Part shown: in pieces, positions 17,777 to 26,777 of the stretch
Position numbering within the stretch: the first letter of the stretch is position 1
Layout of the letters: each line of letters starts with the position of its first letter
Assembly: GCF_001687585.2 (NCBI RefSeq)
Contig: NZ_CP016537.2
Span: forward strand, 1 to 64,000
DNA length: 64,000 nt
Reading direction: 5' to 3'
Origin: Planococcus halocryophilus
Lineage (GTDB): Bacteria > Bacillota > Bacilli > Bacillales_A > Planococcaceae
Notes under the pieces: model-generated
The model's database searches: none
What the model was told of the DNA's origin: nothing
Seen by the model: only the letters and a program-made list of their open reading frames with translations
Position numbers and translations under genes: made by a program

Positions 17777-19169
17777 ACTGAATTCCCCAACAAGACATCA
17801 ATTCAGTAATACCAGTGTGAATATCTTCTTCTGATAAGCCACCAAATCCAAGGACGATTTTTGGAAAGCCACTGTCTTTTTTGTGGACGTCGTAGGAATG
17901 TAAGCCAGTGATGCGAATCCCTACTTGTTTAGCACGCTGTACCAACTCGTTTTCGCTCAATGTGGTTTGAATAGTCAAGACGATATGCATACCTGCTTGT
18001 TCGCCGGAAACCGTCACTGCTGGAGCAAAAGGAGCGAGAGATAAACTAAGGCGTTTTATTTTCTTTTGATACAATTTACGCATACGATTCAAGTGACGTG
18101 CGAAATGACCATCTTTCATAAACTTGGCGACCATGTGTTGATCATGTCTTGGAACGGAAGAAGAGTAATGCCTAAAGGTTTGTTGGTACGCTGGCAACAA
18201 TCGTTTAGGCAACACCATATAAGCAAGACGCAAAGAAGGCATTAACGATTTGGAAAAGGTACTAATGTAGATAACGCGGTCACTTAAATCCATACTTTGA
18301 AGAGCTGGAATAGGCTGACTGGTATAGCGAAATTCACTGTCATAATCATCTTCAATAATATATCGCTCCGGTTTCGCTGCAGCCCAGTTGAGTAGTTGAG
18401 CACGTTTTGTGGCACTCAATACAGATCCAGAAGGAAATTGATGTGAAGGAGTTACATAGGCTACATCTACGACAGAGGCTTCTAGTTGGCTAATATTCAA
18501 GCCATCTTGTTCTAGGTCAATAGGGATTGCTTGGCGATCGTGATGATTGAAAATGCTATGTGTCAGGGCATAACCAGGATTTTCATAGCCATAGACTAGC
18601 TTTTTATCAAGTAAACGAATCAACATAGGTAATAATTGTTCTGTTCCTGAACCAATGACGATTTGATCTGCCTGACAAACAACACCGCGTGATTGATACA
18701 AATAACGGGCAATTTCTTGGCGTAAGACATCATCTCCTTGAGGATGTCCAGATAATAATAATTCATGGTTGGAATCATCTAAAATATCACGCGTCAATTT
18801 CCGCCAAGTTAAAAAGGGAAAAGAATGCGTATCGATGCTACCAGAGTTGAAATCTATTTTATAGGAAACAGGTTCTTCTATAATGGGTTCATCATGAGGC
18901 ATATCCAAATAGGCGAGTTCTTCAACCGGTTGGGCATAAAACCCTTTGCGCGGTCGTGACTCAATAAACCCTTCCGCTACAAGTTGGGCGTAAGCAAGCT
19001 CTACAGTGGTTTGGCTAATTTGCAGGTAATCAGCTAATTTTCGTTTACTCGGCAATTTTGTATCGACGAGTATTTTGCCTTCAATAATGGCTTTTTTTAT
19101 TTCACGATAAAGCTGCTTATATAAAGGGGTTTGTAATTGTTTTTGAAGTTGAAACATTAGCATATCCAT
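17775..19169 (-). CDS. pdxR: PdxR, MocR-type regulator of vitamin B6 synthesis
   Basis: This is a 464-residue MocR/GntR-family regulator. An N-terminal winged helix (LYREIKKAIIEGKI, LPSKRKLADYLQIS, TVELAYAQLVAEGFI, residues of about 20-75) is joined to a large aminotransferase-like domain that binds PLP. The PLP lysine is expected in STFSKSLMPSLRLAY near 305. In other Gram-positive bacteria PdxR activates pdxST when PLP is low; B. subtilis lacks it. It is divergent from pdxS with a gap of only 104 bp. ATG 19169 is chosen because GGAGG lies 7 nt upstream. Assignment to PdxR rests on family and context. Confidence 0.92.
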   Translation of the reverse strand: MDMLMFQLQKQLQTPLYKQLYREIKKAIIEGKILVDTKLPSKRKLADYLQISQTTVELAYAQLVAEGFIESRPRKGFYAQPVEELAYLDMPHDEPIIEEPVSYKIDFNSGSIDTHSFPFLTWRKLTRDILDDSNHELLLSGHPQGDDVLRQEIARYLYQSRGVVCQADQIVIGSGTEQLLPMLIRLLDKKLVYGYENPGYALTHSIFNHHDRQAIPIDLEQDGLNISQLEASVVDVAYVTPSHQFPSGSVLSATKRAQLLNWAAAKPERYIIEDDYDSEFRYTSQPIPALQSMDLSDRVIYISTFSKSLMPSLRLAYMVLPKRLLPAYQQTFRHYSSSVPRHDQHMVAKFMKDGHFARHLNRMRKLYQKKIKRLSLSLAPFAPAVTVSGEQAGMHIVLTIQTTLSENELVQRAKQVGIRITGLHSYDVHKKDSGFPKIVLGFGGLSEEDIHTGITELMSCWGIQ

Positions 19170-19200
19170 ATGAATTCCTCCAACTGACCTTATTGAAATG

Positions 19201-19242
19201 ATTATAACTGAGTCTTTTTATATGGTCAATCTCTATTATACT
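19201..19242. promoter_or_regulatory. Overlapping divergent promoters of pdxR and pdxST
   Basis: On the minus strand TTGACC (19224-19229) and TATAAT (19201-19206) are 17 nt apart and form a near-consensus pdxR promoter. On the plus strand TATACT (19237-19242) can serve pdxS, but no -35 box stands 17 nt upstream (CTTTTT), as expected for an activator-dependent promoter. A similar pair, ACTGACCTTAT (19183-19193) and its reverse-oriented partner ATATGGTCAAT (19220-19230), may be PdxR sites. Confidence 0.7.
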
Positions 19243-19273
19243 GAATTTATCAACAAATAGGAGGAATTCACAA

Positions 19274-20158
19274 ATGACTGAACAAGGAACAGATCGTGTA
19301 AAAAGAGGTATGGCCGAAATGCAAAAAGGTGGCGTGATCATGGATGTGGTCAACGCAGAACAAGCACGTATTGCTGAAGCAGCAGGAGCTACGGCTGTTA
19401 TGGCACTTGAACGAGTACCGTCTGATATTCGTAGAGATGGCGGAGTAGCACGTATGGCAGACCCTCGCATCACAGAAGAAGTGATGAGAGCAGTATCAAT
19501 TCCAGTGATGGCAAAAGCACGTATTGGTCATATTGTGGAGGCTCGTATTTTAGAAGCGATGGGTGTCGATTATATCGATGAAAGTGAAGTGCTGACGCCG
19601 GCCGATGAAGAATTTCATTTATTGAAAAACCAATACACCGTTCCTTTTGTTTGTGGGTGTCGGAATTTAGGTGAAGCTGCACGTCGAATTGGTGAAGGCG
19701 CTTCGATGCTACGGACAAAAGGCGAACCAGGTACAGGAAATATTGTAGAAGCAGTTCGTCATTTGCGACAAGTAAATGCAGAAATCCGAAAAGTAGTCGC
19801 GATGAGTGAAGATGAATTAATGACAGAAGCACGTAACTTAGGAGCTTCTTATGAATTTTTAAAAGAAGTCAAAAGTTTAGGGCGCTTGCCAGTAGTTAAT
19901 TTTGCAGCTGGTGGGATTGCCACACCTGCAGATGCTGCGTTAATGATGGAATTAGGAGCAGACGGTGTGTTTGTTGGGTCGGGTATTTTCAAATCAGATA
20001 ACCCTGAACGATTTGCACGTGCGATTGTGGAAGCGACGACACATTACCAAGATTACAAATTGATCGCTGAATTATCAAAAGACCTGGGCATTGCGATGAA
20101 AGGCATTGAAATTTCAACCATTGCTGCCGGCGACCGTATGCAAGAGCGAGGCTGGTAA
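19274..20158 (+). CDS. pdxS: Pyridoxal 5'-phosphate synthase subunit PdxS
   Basis: PdxS builds PLP from ribose 5-phosphate, glyceraldehyde 3-phosphate and ammonia delivered by PdxT. The 294-residue barrel is highly conserved. Catalytic residues are visible: Asp24 in MDVVNAEQ, Lys81 in VMAKARIGH and Lys149 in [10 protein letters not shown]. The C-terminal [27 protein letters not shown] binds phosphate. AGGAGG precedes ATG 19274. pdxT begins one base after its stop codon. Confidence 0.98.
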   Translation: MTEQGTDRVKRGMAEMQKGGVIMDVVNAEQARIAEAAGATAVMALERVPSDIRRDGGVARMADPRITEEVMRAVSIPVMAKARIGHIVEARILEAMGVDYIDESEVLTPADEEFHLLKNQYTVPFVCGCRNLGEAARRIGEGASMLRTKGEPGTGNIVEAVRHLRQVNAEIRKVVAMSEDELMTEARNLGASYEFLKEVKSLGRLPVVNFAAGGIATPADAALMMELGADGVFVGSGIFKSDNPERFARAIVEATTHYQDYKLIAELSKDLGIAMKGIEISTIAAGDRMQERGW

Positions 20159-20159
20159 G

Positions 20160-20774
20160 ATGAAGCGAGTGGGAGTTCTTGCATTGCAAGGAGCTGTTCG
20201 TGAGCATATCAAATCGGTTCAAGCGTGCGGAGCGGAAGCGATTGCTGTTAAATGGCCGAAAGATCTTGAGAATTTGGATGGATTAATCTTACCTGGCGGG
20301 GAAAGCACAACGATGCGCCGTTTAATTGATCGTTACGGCTTGATGGAACCATTAAGAGAGTTTGCCCAAACAGGAAAACCGATGTTTGGTACATGTGCTG
20401 GGTTAATTTTGCTTGCTGAAACAGTCGTTGGTAGCAACGATGCGCATTTAGGTGTGATGGACGTTACAGTGGAACGAAATTCGTTTGGTCGGCAAGTGGA
20501 TAGTTTTGAAGCACCGCTTACTATTGACGGCATTGATGGACCTTTTGAAGCGGTCTTTATCCGAGCGCCGCACATTGTCAGTGTCGGCGCAGGGATTGAA
20601 GTGTTATGCGTGCATAATGGCAAAATTGTTATGGCAAGAGATGGCCAATTTCTCGGTTGTTCGTTCCACCCTGAATTGACAGATGATCACCGCATCACCG
20701 CTTATTTTTTAAGCATGATTCAAGACAAGTCAGACCTTCTCTTGCCAAACCCATCAACTTATAGTAAAGTATGA
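20160..20774 (+). CDS. pdxT: Glutaminase subunit PdxT of PLP synthase
   Basis: PdxT hydrolyses glutamine and channels ammonia to PdxS. The 204-residue class I amidotransferase has its nucleophile Cys79 in GTCAG and the pair His170 and Glu172 in [12 protein letters not shown] near residue 46 is also typical. ATG 20160 directly follows the pdxS stop codon, so the genes are coupled. A promoter for the serS leader lies inside the 3' end of this gene. Confidence 0.97.
   Translation: MKRVGVLALQGAVREHIKSVQACGAEAIAVKWPKDLENLDGLILPGGESTTMRRLIDRYGLMEPLREFAQTGKPMFGTCAGLILLAETVVGSNDAHLGVMDVTVERNSFGRQVDSFEAPLTIDGIDGPFEAVFIRAPHIVSVGAGIEVLCVHNGKIVMARDGQFLGCSFHPELTDDHRITAYFLSMIQDKSDLLLPNPSTYSKV
20742..20770 (+). 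promoter_or_regulatory. Promoter of the serS T-box transcript
   Basis: TTGCCA (20742-20747) and TAAAGT (20765-20770) have a 17-nt spacer. It lies within the last codons of pdxT and would start the T-box leader near 20777. Confidence 0.6.
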
Positions 20775-20776
20775 TT

Positions 20777-21020
20777 AATTTAAAAGACGAAACGTTGATG
20801 GGAATTAGTAAAATGACTGTTTTTCCAAAGAGAGCCGGTGGTTGGTGCGAACCGGTGAAAAACACATTTGAATCCACCCCGGAGTTGCATGGCGAAAAAA
20901 GCCATTGCCGGTTTTAATGCCGTTATGTGATGAAGAGGATTGGCTTTTGCCGATCAATCAGGGTGGCAACGCGGGTAGCTCTCGTCCCTTTACCAAGGGA
21001 TGGGGGCTATTTTTGTTGTC
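20777..21020 (+). promoter_or_regulatory. Serine T-box riboswitch before serS
   Basis: This leader has the T-box features: the AGAGAG region and GTTGGTGCGAACCGG of stem I (about 20830-20855), a specifier triplet TCC (serine) after GAA at 20873-20875, the T-box core GGGTGGCAACGCGGGT (20961-20976) and a terminator (AGCTCTCGTCCCTT with AAGGGATGGGGGCT, 20977-21008, then a T-rich run). Uncharged tRNA-Ser with anticodon GGA would pair with UCC and let transcription continue into serS. Confidence 0.95.
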
Positions 21021-21054
21021 TTTTTTTGTTATTAAAACTTGAGGAGGAAACGGT

Positions 21055-22329
21055 ATGTTAGATATTCGTTTTGTACGTGCCAATTTTGAAGAAGTAAAAG
21101 CAAAGCTTGCGAAGCGTGGAGAAGATATTTCTGTGCTTGATGATTTTGAAGGGTTAGATGTAAAACGTCGCGAATTGATTGCGCAAACTGAAAAGTTAAA
21201 AGCAGAGCGTAACGAAGCGTCTCAAAATATTGCAGCGATGAAACGTGCAAAAGAAAATGCGGACGAAGCCATTACAAAAATGCGTGAAGTTGGCGATCAA
21301 ATTAAAGTGATTGATGAAGAGTTAAAAGCTGTAGAAGAAAGCTTGAACTATATTATGATGCGTGTTCCAAACATTCCGCATGACAGCGTTCCGTTTGGCG
21401 ATTCTGAAGATGATAATGAAGAAATCCGCATATGGGGAGACAAGCCTGCATTTGATTTCGACGTTAAGCCACACTGGGATTTGGGAACGGATTTAAACAT
21501 CATTGATTTTGAACGCGCAGCGAAAGTAACAGGAAGCCGTTTTGTCTTTTACCGTGGACTTGGTGCTCGTTTAGAACGCGCATTGATCAATTTCATGATG
21601 GACCTTCACCAAGAAGAGCATGGTTATGAAGAAATGCTACCGCCTTATATGGTTAACCGTGAAAGCTTAACAGGCACTGGCCAATTGCCGAAGTTTGAAG
21701 AAGATGCGTTCTTGATCGAGAAAGAGGATTATTTCCTCATTCCGACTTCTGAAGTACCGGTAACAAACTTCTACCGTGATGAAATTTTAACGGCAGACAT
21801 GTTGCCACAAGCCTTTGCTTCTTATAGCGCGAATTTCCGCTCTGAAGCGGGTTCTGCAGGACGTGACACACGCGGGTTAATCAGACAGCACCAATTCAAT
21901 AAAGTTGAGCTAGTGCGCTTTGTAAAGCCAGAGGATTCTTATGATGAACTCGAGAAATTGACTGGACATGCGGAAAAAGTACTGCAGCTTTTAGGGTTGC
22001 CGTACCGCGTATTGAAGATGTGTACCGCCGATCTAGGCTTTACAGCTGCGAAGAAATACGATATTGAAGTATGGATTCCGAGCCAAGAAACATACCGTGA
22101 AATTTCTTCTTGCAGTAATTTTGAAGATTTTCAGGCAAGACGTGCAAATATTAAATTCCGTCGTGAAGCAACAGGCAAGCCCGAATTTGTTCACACCTTA
22201 AACGGCAGTGGACTAGCCATTGGTCGTACTGTAGCGGCTTTGCTTGAAAACTGCCAGCAACAAGACGGTTCAATCATTATTCCAGAAGTATTGCAGCCTT
22301 ATATGGGTGGCAAAAAGACCATTGGATAA
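21055..22329 (+). CDS. serS: Seryl-tRNA synthetase
   Basis: SerS charges tRNA-Ser. The 424-residue class II enzyme has the N-terminal coiled-coil arm that grips the long variable arm of tRNA-Ser (residues of about 25-105), motif 2 ([21 protein letters not shown], near 262) and motif 3 ([15 protein letters not shown], near 383). GAGGAGG precedes ATG 21055. It is controlled by the serine T-box upstream and ends at a strong palindromic terminator. Confidence 0.98.
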   Translation: MLDIRFVRANFEEVKAKLAKRGEDISVLDDFEGLDVKRRELIAQTEKLKAERNEASQNIAAMKRAKENADEAITKMREVGDQIKVIDEELKAVEESLNYIMMRVPNIPHDSVPFGDSEDDNEEIRIWGDKPAFDFDVKPHWDLGTDLNIIDFERAAKVTGSRFVFYRGLGARLERALINFMMDLHQEEHGYEEMLPPYMVNRESLTGTGQLPKFEEDAFLIEKEDYFLIPTSEVPVTNFYRDEILTADMLPQAFASYSANFRSEAGSAGRDTRGLIRQHQFNKVELVRFVKPEDSYDELEKLTGHAEKVLQLLGLPYRVLKMCTADLGFTAAKKYDIEVWIPSQETYREISSCSNFEDFQARRANIKFRREATGKPEFVHTLNGSGLAIGRTVAALLENCQQQDGSIIIPEVLQPYMGGKKTIG

Positions 22330-22335
22330 TATTTC

Positions 22336-22371
22336 AAAAAAGCTCAAAAGCAATTGCTTTTGAGCTTTTTT
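22336..22371 (+). terminator. Terminator after serS
   Basis: An almost perfect palindrome, AAAAGCTCAAAAGCA with TGCTTTTGAGCTTTT, continues into Ts. Confidence 0.92.
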
Positions 22372-22427
22372 ATTGGGCAAAGTGGGTAAAGAGGAGGTAA
22401 AGAGTGAGTTAGAAGGGAGTTATTATT

Positions 22428-23288
22428 GTGGGTAACTTGAGCTTTCGTTATATCGAGACGAACGGCATAAAGCTACATACTGCTATAGCCGGTCCAGAAG
22501 ATGGTCCTCTAGTTATTTTGCTGCATGGCTTTCCGGAATTTTGGTTTGGTTGGAAAAATCAAATTCAGCCCTTGGCAGAAAAAGGCTACCGTGTAGTGGC
22601 GCCTGATCAACGTGGCTATAATTTGAGCGATAAGCCTGAAGGAATCGATTATTACACAATTGATTATTTGCGGGATGATGTGATTGGCATTATTGAATTT
22701 TTTCAAAAAAAGAAAGCGATTATTATTGGTCATGACTGGGGTGGTGCAGTAGCTTGGCATTTGGCGGCTACGCGTCCTGAATATGTCGAAAAACTTATTG
22801 TGTTGAACATCCCGCATCCACGAGCAATGCCACGGGTATTTATGAAAAATCCGTTACAGTGGATGAAAAGCTCTTATATTGCGTTTTTCCAATTACCAAA
22901 CCTACCTGAAAAAGCTCTCGGTATGAGAGAATTTAAAGTCATGCAGCAAGGCATTGCAAAATCGAGCAATCCGGACGCTTTTACAACATCCGAAATCGCT
23001 CAGTACAAAACGGCGTGGTCACAGTCAGATGCACTAACGGCAATGCTTAATTGGTATCGCGCCATCAGGAGAGGTAGCTTTAAGCAACTGTCTGAAGCGA
23101 AAATCAACGTACCGGTCCGAATTATTTGGGGGATGGGTGATCAGTTTTTGTCGCCCATGTTAGCAAAAGAAAGCATGTCTTTTTGTGAAGAAGTCAATTT
23201 GGCGTTTGTCGGAGAAGCAACGCATTGGATTCAACACGAACAGCCAGAAATCGTCAATCATTTGATCGATCAGTTTATTAACGAATAA
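22428..23288 (+). CDS. Alpha/beta hydrolase, epoxide-hydrolase-like
   Basis: This is a 286-residue alpha/beta-hydrolase-fold enzyme. HGFPEFW (residues 33-39) forms the oxyanion-hole region. The nucleophile elbow is GHDWGG with Asp103, so the nucleophile is aspartate, as in epoxide hydrolases and haloalkane dehalogenases rather than esterases. The catalytic histidine is likely His266 in EATHWIQHE. HGFPEFW favours the epoxide hydrolase or fluoroacetate-dehalogenase-like group; the substrate cannot be told. GTG 22428 follows AGAAGGGAG. It has no counterpart at this place in B. subtilis and stands alone between two terminators. Confidence 0.88.
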   Translation: MGNLSFRYIETNGIKLHTAIAGPEDGPLVILLHGFPEFWFGWKNQIQPLAEKGYRVVAPDQRGYNLSDKPEGIDYYTIDYLRDDVIGIIEFFQKKKAIIIGHDWGGAVAWHLAATRPEYVEKLIVLNIPHPRAMPRVFMKNPLQWMKSSYIAFFQLPNLPEKALGMREFKVMQQGIAKSSNPDAFTTSEIAQYKTAWSQSDALTAMLNWYRAIRRGSFKQLSEAKINVPVRIIWGMGDQFLSPMLAKESMSFCEEVNLAFVGEATHWIQHEQPEIVNHLIDQFINE

Positions 23289-23325
23289 AAACGGAAAACC
23301 CTTATAATTGGGTTTTCCGTTTTTG
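23287..23325. terminator. Bidirectional terminator between the hydrolase gene and tadA
   Basis: AAAAACGGAAAACCC pairs with GGGTTTTCCGTTTTT over 15 bp. It serves both convergent genes, and the tadA stop codon lies in its loop. Confidence 0.93.
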
Positions 23326-23793
23326 TTTTTTTGCTTCTCGTAGATTTCGAAAAAACTGTGTTAATAACTGACCACATTCATCAGCAAGTACATTTTCTGT
23401 TACTTGGCATTGATGATTAAAGCGGTCGTCATTTAACAATCGGTATAGCGAATCGACACTACCAGCTTTTGCATCACGTGCTCCGTAAACAATATGTGGA
23501 ATACGGGATTGTAAAATGGCACCTGCACACATCGGACAAGGCTCTAACGTAACGTAAAGCTTTGTATCTTCTAGTCGCCAGTTGCCAAGATGCAGACAAG
23601 CTTCTTGAATGGCTAGTAGTTCAGCGTGTGTGACGGCATTGTTTGTTGTTTCACGCAAATTATGCGCACGTGCAATAACTTCGTCTTTGTAGACGATAAT
23701 GGCGCCAATCGGAACTTCTCCTTTGGCAGCTGCTTTAGTGGCTTCTTCAATTGCTAAATTCATATAAAAATGATCTTTTTCCATTCCGTTCAT
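23302..23793 (-). CDS. tadA: tRNA-specific adenosine deaminase
   Basis: TadA converts A34 to inosine in tRNA-Arg(ACG). The zinc site is HAE (His56, with catalytic Glu58) and PCPMC (Cys86 and Cys89). From the chosen ATG 23793 the protein has 163 residues, normal for the family. AAGGAG lies about 8 nt upstream; the reading frame stays open for 23 more codons but has no ribosome binding site. In B. subtilis tadA points the same way as dnaX and sits beside scr. Here it is inverted and lies further upstream. Confidence 0.95.
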   Translation of the reverse strand: MNGMEKDHFYMNLAIEEATKAAAKGEVPIGAIIVYKDEVIARAHNLRETTNNAVTHAELLAIQEACLHLGNWRLEDTKLYVTLEPCPMCAGAILQSRIPHIVYGARDAKAGSVDSLYRLLNDDRFNHQCQVTENVLADECGQLLTQFFRNLREAKKQKRKTQL

Positions 23794-23914
23794 GATGCAT
23801 CGCTCCTTAAATCTAGTGTAGCATTTTCTATTCATAAAAAGAGTCATGCAGACAAAAATCACCGAACAGCGTAAAATAGAGGAACGAAACTAAACAGTGG
23901 GGAGTGATTGAAGA

Positions 23915-24775
23915 ATGAAACAACATAAAAAAGAAAAAAAGCTTCATTTTACTCTACGGTTCATCTTTATCTTTATTGGTGCGACAATGGCGGCGGCAGC
24001 AATTGAATTATTTTTGGTTCCCAATTCGATTATTGATGGTGGCATTATTGGTATTTCCTTAATATTGAACTATTTAACCGTTATTCCTTTTGGTGTGTTA
24101 ATCGTAGCAATCAATTTACCTTTCCTTTATTTTGGCTATAAGCATATCGGTCGGAACTTTTTCATCTCTTCTATTTTTGCGATTGTGTCGTTAGCGTTAA
24201 TTGAAATTCCGATGCATAAAATCGAACCTTTTGTGGAAGATCCACTTCTTGCTACAATATTTGGGGGATTACTTCTTGGTATGGGCGTTGGACTGGTTAT
24301 TCGTAACGGCGGGGCACTTGATGGGACCGAGATTCTTGGAATTCTATTGACCAAAAAATTACCGTTCTCAATTGGTGAGTTTGTCATGTTCTTCAATGTA
24401 TTTATCTTCGGATGGGCTGCGTTTGTTCTCGGGCTGGAGCAGGCGATGTATTCAGTTTTGACTTATTATATCGCTTCTAAAACCATTGATGTGGTTATAC
24501 AAGGTCTTGAGGATACAAAAGCAGTGCTGATTATATCAGAAGAATACGAAGAAATCGGCTCTGCTATTAATGATCGTCTTGGTCGAAGTTTTACTAAGTT
24601 ACATGGTCAAGGGGGCTATTTGAATACGCCAAAAGATGTTATTTATGTGGTAGTTACTCGTCTAGAGCTGACAAAACTCAAACAAATTGTTGCAGATGTT
24701 GATTCGAAAGCATTTTTAACAATTATGGACACCCAAGAAGTGCATGGTGCGACCTTTAAAAAACCGATTCATTAA
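23915..24775 (+). CDS. YitT-family membrane protein (DUF161/DUF2179)
   Basis: This 286-residue protein has a lysine-rich N-terminus, five or six hydrophobic segments ([55 protein letters not shown] and others) up to about residue 190, then a cytoplasmic DUF2179 domain ([20 protein letters not shown] onward). The motif GGIIGIS near residue 46 is typical of the YitT/YebE/YpjC group. Function is unknown for the family. GGGGAGTG precedes ATG 23915. It stands alone between tadA (divergent) and dgk. Confidence 0.85.
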   Translation: MKQHKKEKKLHFTLRFIFIFIGATMAAAAIELFLVPNSIIDGGIIGISLILNYLTVIPFGVLIVAINLPFLYFGYKHIGRNFFISSIFAIVSLALIEIPMHKIEPFVEDPLLATIFGGLLLGMGVGLVIRNGGALDGTEILGILLTKKLPFSIGEFVMFFNVFIFGWAAFVLGLEQAMYSVLTYYIASKTIDVVIQGLEDTKAVLIISEEYEEIGSAINDRLGRSFTKLHGQGGYLNTPKDVIYVVVTRLELTKLKQIVADVDSKAFLTIMDTQEVHGATFKKPIH

Positions 24776-24870
24776 TAAATCCCTCGATTTTCTACTCTAC
24801 TTTTAACGGAATTGGTGTGGTAAAATAAATGGCATTGCAATTTACTTGAATCGAAAAAGGAGGACTTCGC

Positions 24871-25509
24871 ATGCCGGTTCCATTTATCACGGTAGAAGGC
24901 CCGATTGGTGTAGGTAAGACTTCGCTAACAAAAGCGCTCGCCGATCAAAATCAATTTCAGCTATTAAAAGAAATTGTTGACGAAAACCCGTTTTTAAATA
25001 AATTCTACGAAGACATAGAAGAGTGGAGCTTCCAGACAGAGATGTTCTTTTTATGCAATCGGTATAAACAGCTGGCAGATATCCAGAAAAAGTTCATTTC
25101 CAATCACGAACCAGTAGTCGCGGATTATCATATCTTTAAAAACCTTATTTTTGCGAAACGTACATTGCCAACAGCTGAATACGCCAAGTATGAAGCCATC
25201 TATAAAATTTTAACAGTGGATATGCCGAAACCAAATATGGTGATTTACTTGCATGCAAGTCTAGATACTTTGATGAAACGCATCAAATTACGTGGACGCG
25301 AGTTTGAACAAATGATTACACCTGAATACATGGAGCAGTTAGCTGCTGACTACCATGAGTTTATCGAACGCTTTGAACGAGAGCATCCGGAAATTCCCGT
25401 TTTACGTTTTAATGGGGATGAAATCGATTTTGTTCAAAACAATGACGACTTGCAACTGATCCTGGACAAAGTGGACGGAACTTTACAGAAGAGGAGTTTG
25501 ACTTTATGA
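24871..25509 (+). CDS. dgk: Deoxyguanosine kinase
   Basis: This nucleoside kinase has 212 residues. The P-loop is GPIGVGKTS (residues 10-18), and WSFQTEMFFLCNRYKQL, ADYHIFKNLIFAKRTL and the lid RGREFEQ match B. subtilis Dgk, which phosphorylates deoxyguanosine. The ADYHI sequence separates it from Dck, which has DRSIY. An extended -10 promoter (TGGTAAAAT, 24818-24826) and an AAAGGAGG ribosome binding site precede it. It overlaps dck by 4 bp (ATGA). Confidence 0.93.
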   Translation: MPVPFITVEGPIGVGKTSLTKALADQNQFQLLKEIVDENPFLNKFYEDIEEWSFQTEMFFLCNRYKQLADIQKKFISNHEPVVADYHIFKNLIFAKRTLPTAEYAKYEAIYKILTVDMPKPNMVIYLHASLDTLMKRIKLRGREFEQMITPEYMEQLAADYHEFIERFEREHPEIPVLRFNGDEIDFVQNNDDLQLILDKVDGTLQKRSLTL

Positions 25510-26174
25510 ATTTACGTGAAAAATACGGCATTCCACACAATGCGGTAATTACAATAGCTGGTACAGTAGGTGTTGGAAAATCCACCATGACAAAAGCGTT
25601 AGCAGATGCATTGCAGTTCCGTACATCATTTGAAAATGTCGATACCAACCCGTATTTAGATTTGTTTTACGAGGATTTTGAGAAATGGAGCTTCCATTTG
25701 CAAATTTATTTCCTGGCTGAACGGTTTAAAGAACAAAAACGGATGTTTGAATATGGTGGCGGGTTTATCCAAGACCGTTCAATCTATGAAGATACGGGGA
25801 TTTTTGCGAAAATGCATTGGGATAAGGGCACGATGAACAATGTGGATTACGAAACGTACACGAATTTGTTTGAAGCAATGGTCATGACACCTTATTTCCC
25901 GCATCCAGATTTATTGATTTACTTGGAAGGATCGATTGAAGATATCCTTTCTCGCATACAAGAACGTGGACGAGCAATGGAGCAACAGACACCAGTTGAT
26001 TATTGGCTAGAAATGCATCAGCGTTATGAAAGTTGGATCAACTCTTTTAATGGCTGTCCGGTATTGCGTTTAAACATCAATGATTATGATTTAATGAAGA
26101 ACCCAGAGTGTTCGGAACAAATTGTTGAACGCATCGGCGATTTTATGCAACAAACATCTATTCTTCGGAAATAA
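25506..26174 (+). CDS. dck: Deoxyadenosine/deoxycytidine kinase
   Basis: This kinase has 222 residues with the P-loop GTVGVGKST (residues 19-27). WSFHLQIYFLAERFKEQK, the catalytic DRSIYEDTGIFAKMH and lid RGRAMEQQ match B. subtilis Dck. It salvages deoxyadenosine and deoxycytidine beside Dgk. Its ATG lies in the dgk stop codon region, so the two are translationally coupled, and a long terminator follows. Confidence 0.95.
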   Translation: MNLREKYGIPHNAVITIAGTVGVGKSTMTKALADALQFRTSFENVDTNPYLDLFYEDFEKWSFHLQIYFLAERFKEQKRMFEYGGGFIQDRSIYEDTGIFAKMHWDKGTMNNVDYETYTNLFEAMVMTPYFPHPDLLIYLEGSIEDILSRIQERGRAMEQQTPVDYWLEMHQRYESWINSFNGCPVLRLNINDYDLMKNPECSEQIVERIGDFMQQTSILRK

Positions 26175-26195
26175 CCAAACCTCCTGAAGGGGTCA

Positions 26196-26242
26196 GACAG
26201 TAGACAACTCGAATAAATCGAGTTTGTCTACTGTCTTTTTTG
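26196..26242 (+). terminator. Terminator after dck
   Basis: A long stem, GACAGTAGACAA-CTCGA with TCGAGTTTGTCTACTGTC, ends in a T6 run. Confidence 0.93.
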
Positions 26243-26340
26243 TTGAAGATTAATCGCTATGGTCGCTTTGGCTACACTTTGATTTTTGGAGTTTTTCTCA
26301 AAGGGGTAACTATTTCCCGGGAAATATAAAAAAGGACATA

Positions 26341-26372
26341 AAAAAACCGGAAGGCATGAGCCTTCCGGTTTG
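26341..26372 (-). terminator. Terminator of tRNA-Ser (minus strand)
   Basis: On the minus strand AACCGGAAGGC and GCCTTCCGGTT enclose a 4-nt loop (TCAT) and are followed by Ts. It lies 35 nt after the tRNA 3' end. Confidence 0.9.
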
Positions 26373-26406
26373 CTATATCGAAGTTATATATAAGTTAAAT
26401 TAAAAA

Positions 26407-26499
26407 TGGAGGAGGAAGAGGGATTCGAACCCCCGCGGGATTTGACTCCCCTGTCGGTTTTCAAGACCGATCCCTTCAGCCAAACTTGGGTATTCCTCC
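26407..26499 (-). tRNA. tRNA-Ser, anticodon TGA
   Basis: The 93-nt gene folds as a class II tRNA. The acceptor arms GGAGGAA and TTCCTCC pair. The anticodon loop CTTGAAA lies between TCGGT and ACCGA and gives anticodon TGA. A long variable arm and the T-arm loop TTCGAAT are present, and CCA is encoded. The base before CCA (discriminator) reads T, where serine tRNAs almost always have G. In B. subtilis this gene is next to serS; here it is beyond dck and on the opposite strand. Confidence 0.96.
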
Positions 26500-26515
26500 G
26501 TGTAAGACAAGAATT

Positions 26516-26545
26516 AATTTATCATGGATGAATAATAACTGTCAA
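26516..26545 (-). promoter_or_regulatory. tRNA-Ser promoter
   Basis: On the minus strand TTGACA (26540-26545) is followed after 18 nt by TAAATT (26516-26521), just ahead of the tRNA 5' end at 26499. Confidence 0.75.
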
Positions 26546-26742
26546 CAGTTTTTCAAGTTTTTTTAAACTTTTTTCGAAAAACCTTGTTTAGCGTAGAAAA
26601 TGATAAGTAAGAAAGCGAATCCTAACTTTTTTAAATTGGTCGAACTAAGCTTTATACTCAACAGAGAAAATCGAAATTCGAATAACAAGTTGATTTGAAC
26701 TGTAGTTGATAAAAAAAATTCTCGTTAAATGAAGGTTACGGA

Positions 26743-26771
26743 TTGATTTTTCTTAGAATAATTCGTATACT
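26743..26771 (+). promoter_or_regulatory. Promoter of the SRP RNA gene
   Basis: TTGATT (26743-26748) and TATACT (26766-26771) are separated by 17 nt. Transcription would start close to 26778, the expected 5' end of the RNA. Confidence 0.8.
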
Positions 26772-26777
26772 AGTAAA

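Noticed and set aside
22391..22413. Tiny leader peptide before the hydrolase gene (GAGGAGG followed by GTG-AGT-TAG)
   Set aside because: It would code for only two residues. The GAGGAGG is likely chance or a leftover, and AGAAGGGAG serves GTG 22428.
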